A stretch of DNA of 5,956 nucleotides from NCBI GenBank assembly GCA_030614245.1, contig JAUWKK010000191.1, positions 1-5,956 of the forward strand, given 5' to 3'. The position numbers were made by a program, and so were the translations under genes. The notes under the pieces were generated by a model that saw only the letters and a list, made by a program, of their open reading frames with translations, ran no database searches and was not told the origin of the DNA. Positions 5,849 to 5,956 of the stretch are shown in pieces (the stretch's first letter is position 1; the number at the start of each line of letters is the position of its first letter). The stretch is from Planctomycetota bacterium (GTDB taxonomy: Bacteria; Planctomycetota; PUPC01; JABMSA01; JAUWKK01).

Positions 5849-5956
5849 ATGCCCAAGCATCCGGACATCGACAAGGTAATGATCATCGGCTCGGTCCGCA
5901 TAGTCATCTGCCAGGCGTGCGAATTCGACTACTCCGGCACTCAGGCGTGCAAGGCC
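5849..5956 (+). CDS. carB: Carbamoyl-phosphate synthase large chain (CarB), N-terminus only
   Basis: The first 36 residues of a protein that is normally about 1070 long and runs off the right edge. CarB makes carbamoyl phosphate from bicarbonate, ATP and ammonia supplied by CarA, for pyrimidine and arginine synthesis. The opening MPKHPDIDKVMIIGS and the segment QACEFDYSGTQACKA (22-36) are nearly diagnostic. Residues 14-22, normally GSGPIVIGQ, read GSVRIVICQ; the loss of two glycines in the first ATP-grasp entry loop is unusual (see findings). The start is ATG 5849, with AGAGG (5834-5838) 10 nt upstream. The preceding gene is the GuaA-like one, not carA, which is the usual upstream partner. 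Confidence 0.9.
   Translation, partial: MPKHPDIDKVMIIGSVRIVICQACEFDYSGTQACKA

Overview
This window is GC-rich bacterial DNA, with Shine-Dalgarno sites of the GGAGG/AGGAGG type and recognisable sigma70-like promoters. It is mostly dense, single-copy metabolic gene territory. It carries one short disturbed stretch (about 2215-2795) that holds repeats, a large perfect palindrome and a decayed IS-associated-type reading frame. The gene content and the two kinds of repeat would fit a deep-branching or uncultured lineage such as Armatimonadota or a relative. That placement is a guess; nothing in the window fixes the taxon.

Left part (1-2331, minus strand): a compact operon read right to left, a PfkB-family sugar kinase, then ThpR (RNA 2',3'-cyclic phosphodiesterase), then LeuC (3-isopropylmalate dehydratase large subunit, cut by the window edge). 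Gaps are 11 and 14 nt. A strong extended -10 promoter can be read at 2303-2331. Its leader would be made almost entirely of a phased array of 7-bp repeats (2215-2305) that ends directly at the kinase ribosome binding site. The kinase start is best moved from the GTG at 2210 to the GTG at 2201.

Middle (2332-2795): a perfect 28-bp palindrome (2400-2427) stands just before a good ribosome binding site and a 60-residue, Cys-rich, truncated DUF6788-like frame. A two-hairpin REP-like element (about 2702-2785) follows. An aldo/keto reductase with an intact catalytic tetrad lies on the minus strand (2796-3779).

Right part (3865-5956, plus strand): a promoter divergent from the reductase precedes a HisF-type protein, a stand-alone GMP-synthase-type ATP pyrophosphatase and the start of CarB. 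All three are ammonia-accepting synthase subunits that normally pair with a class I (triad) glutaminase (HisH, the GuaA N-domain, CarA), and no glutaminase is encoded in the window. The HisF-like and GuaA-like proteins both depart from their canonical families at family-defining positions. This HisF-like/GuaA-like pair is the best candidate here for something functionally new. The CarB start carries an odd change in its first glycine-rich loop that looks like two compensating indels.
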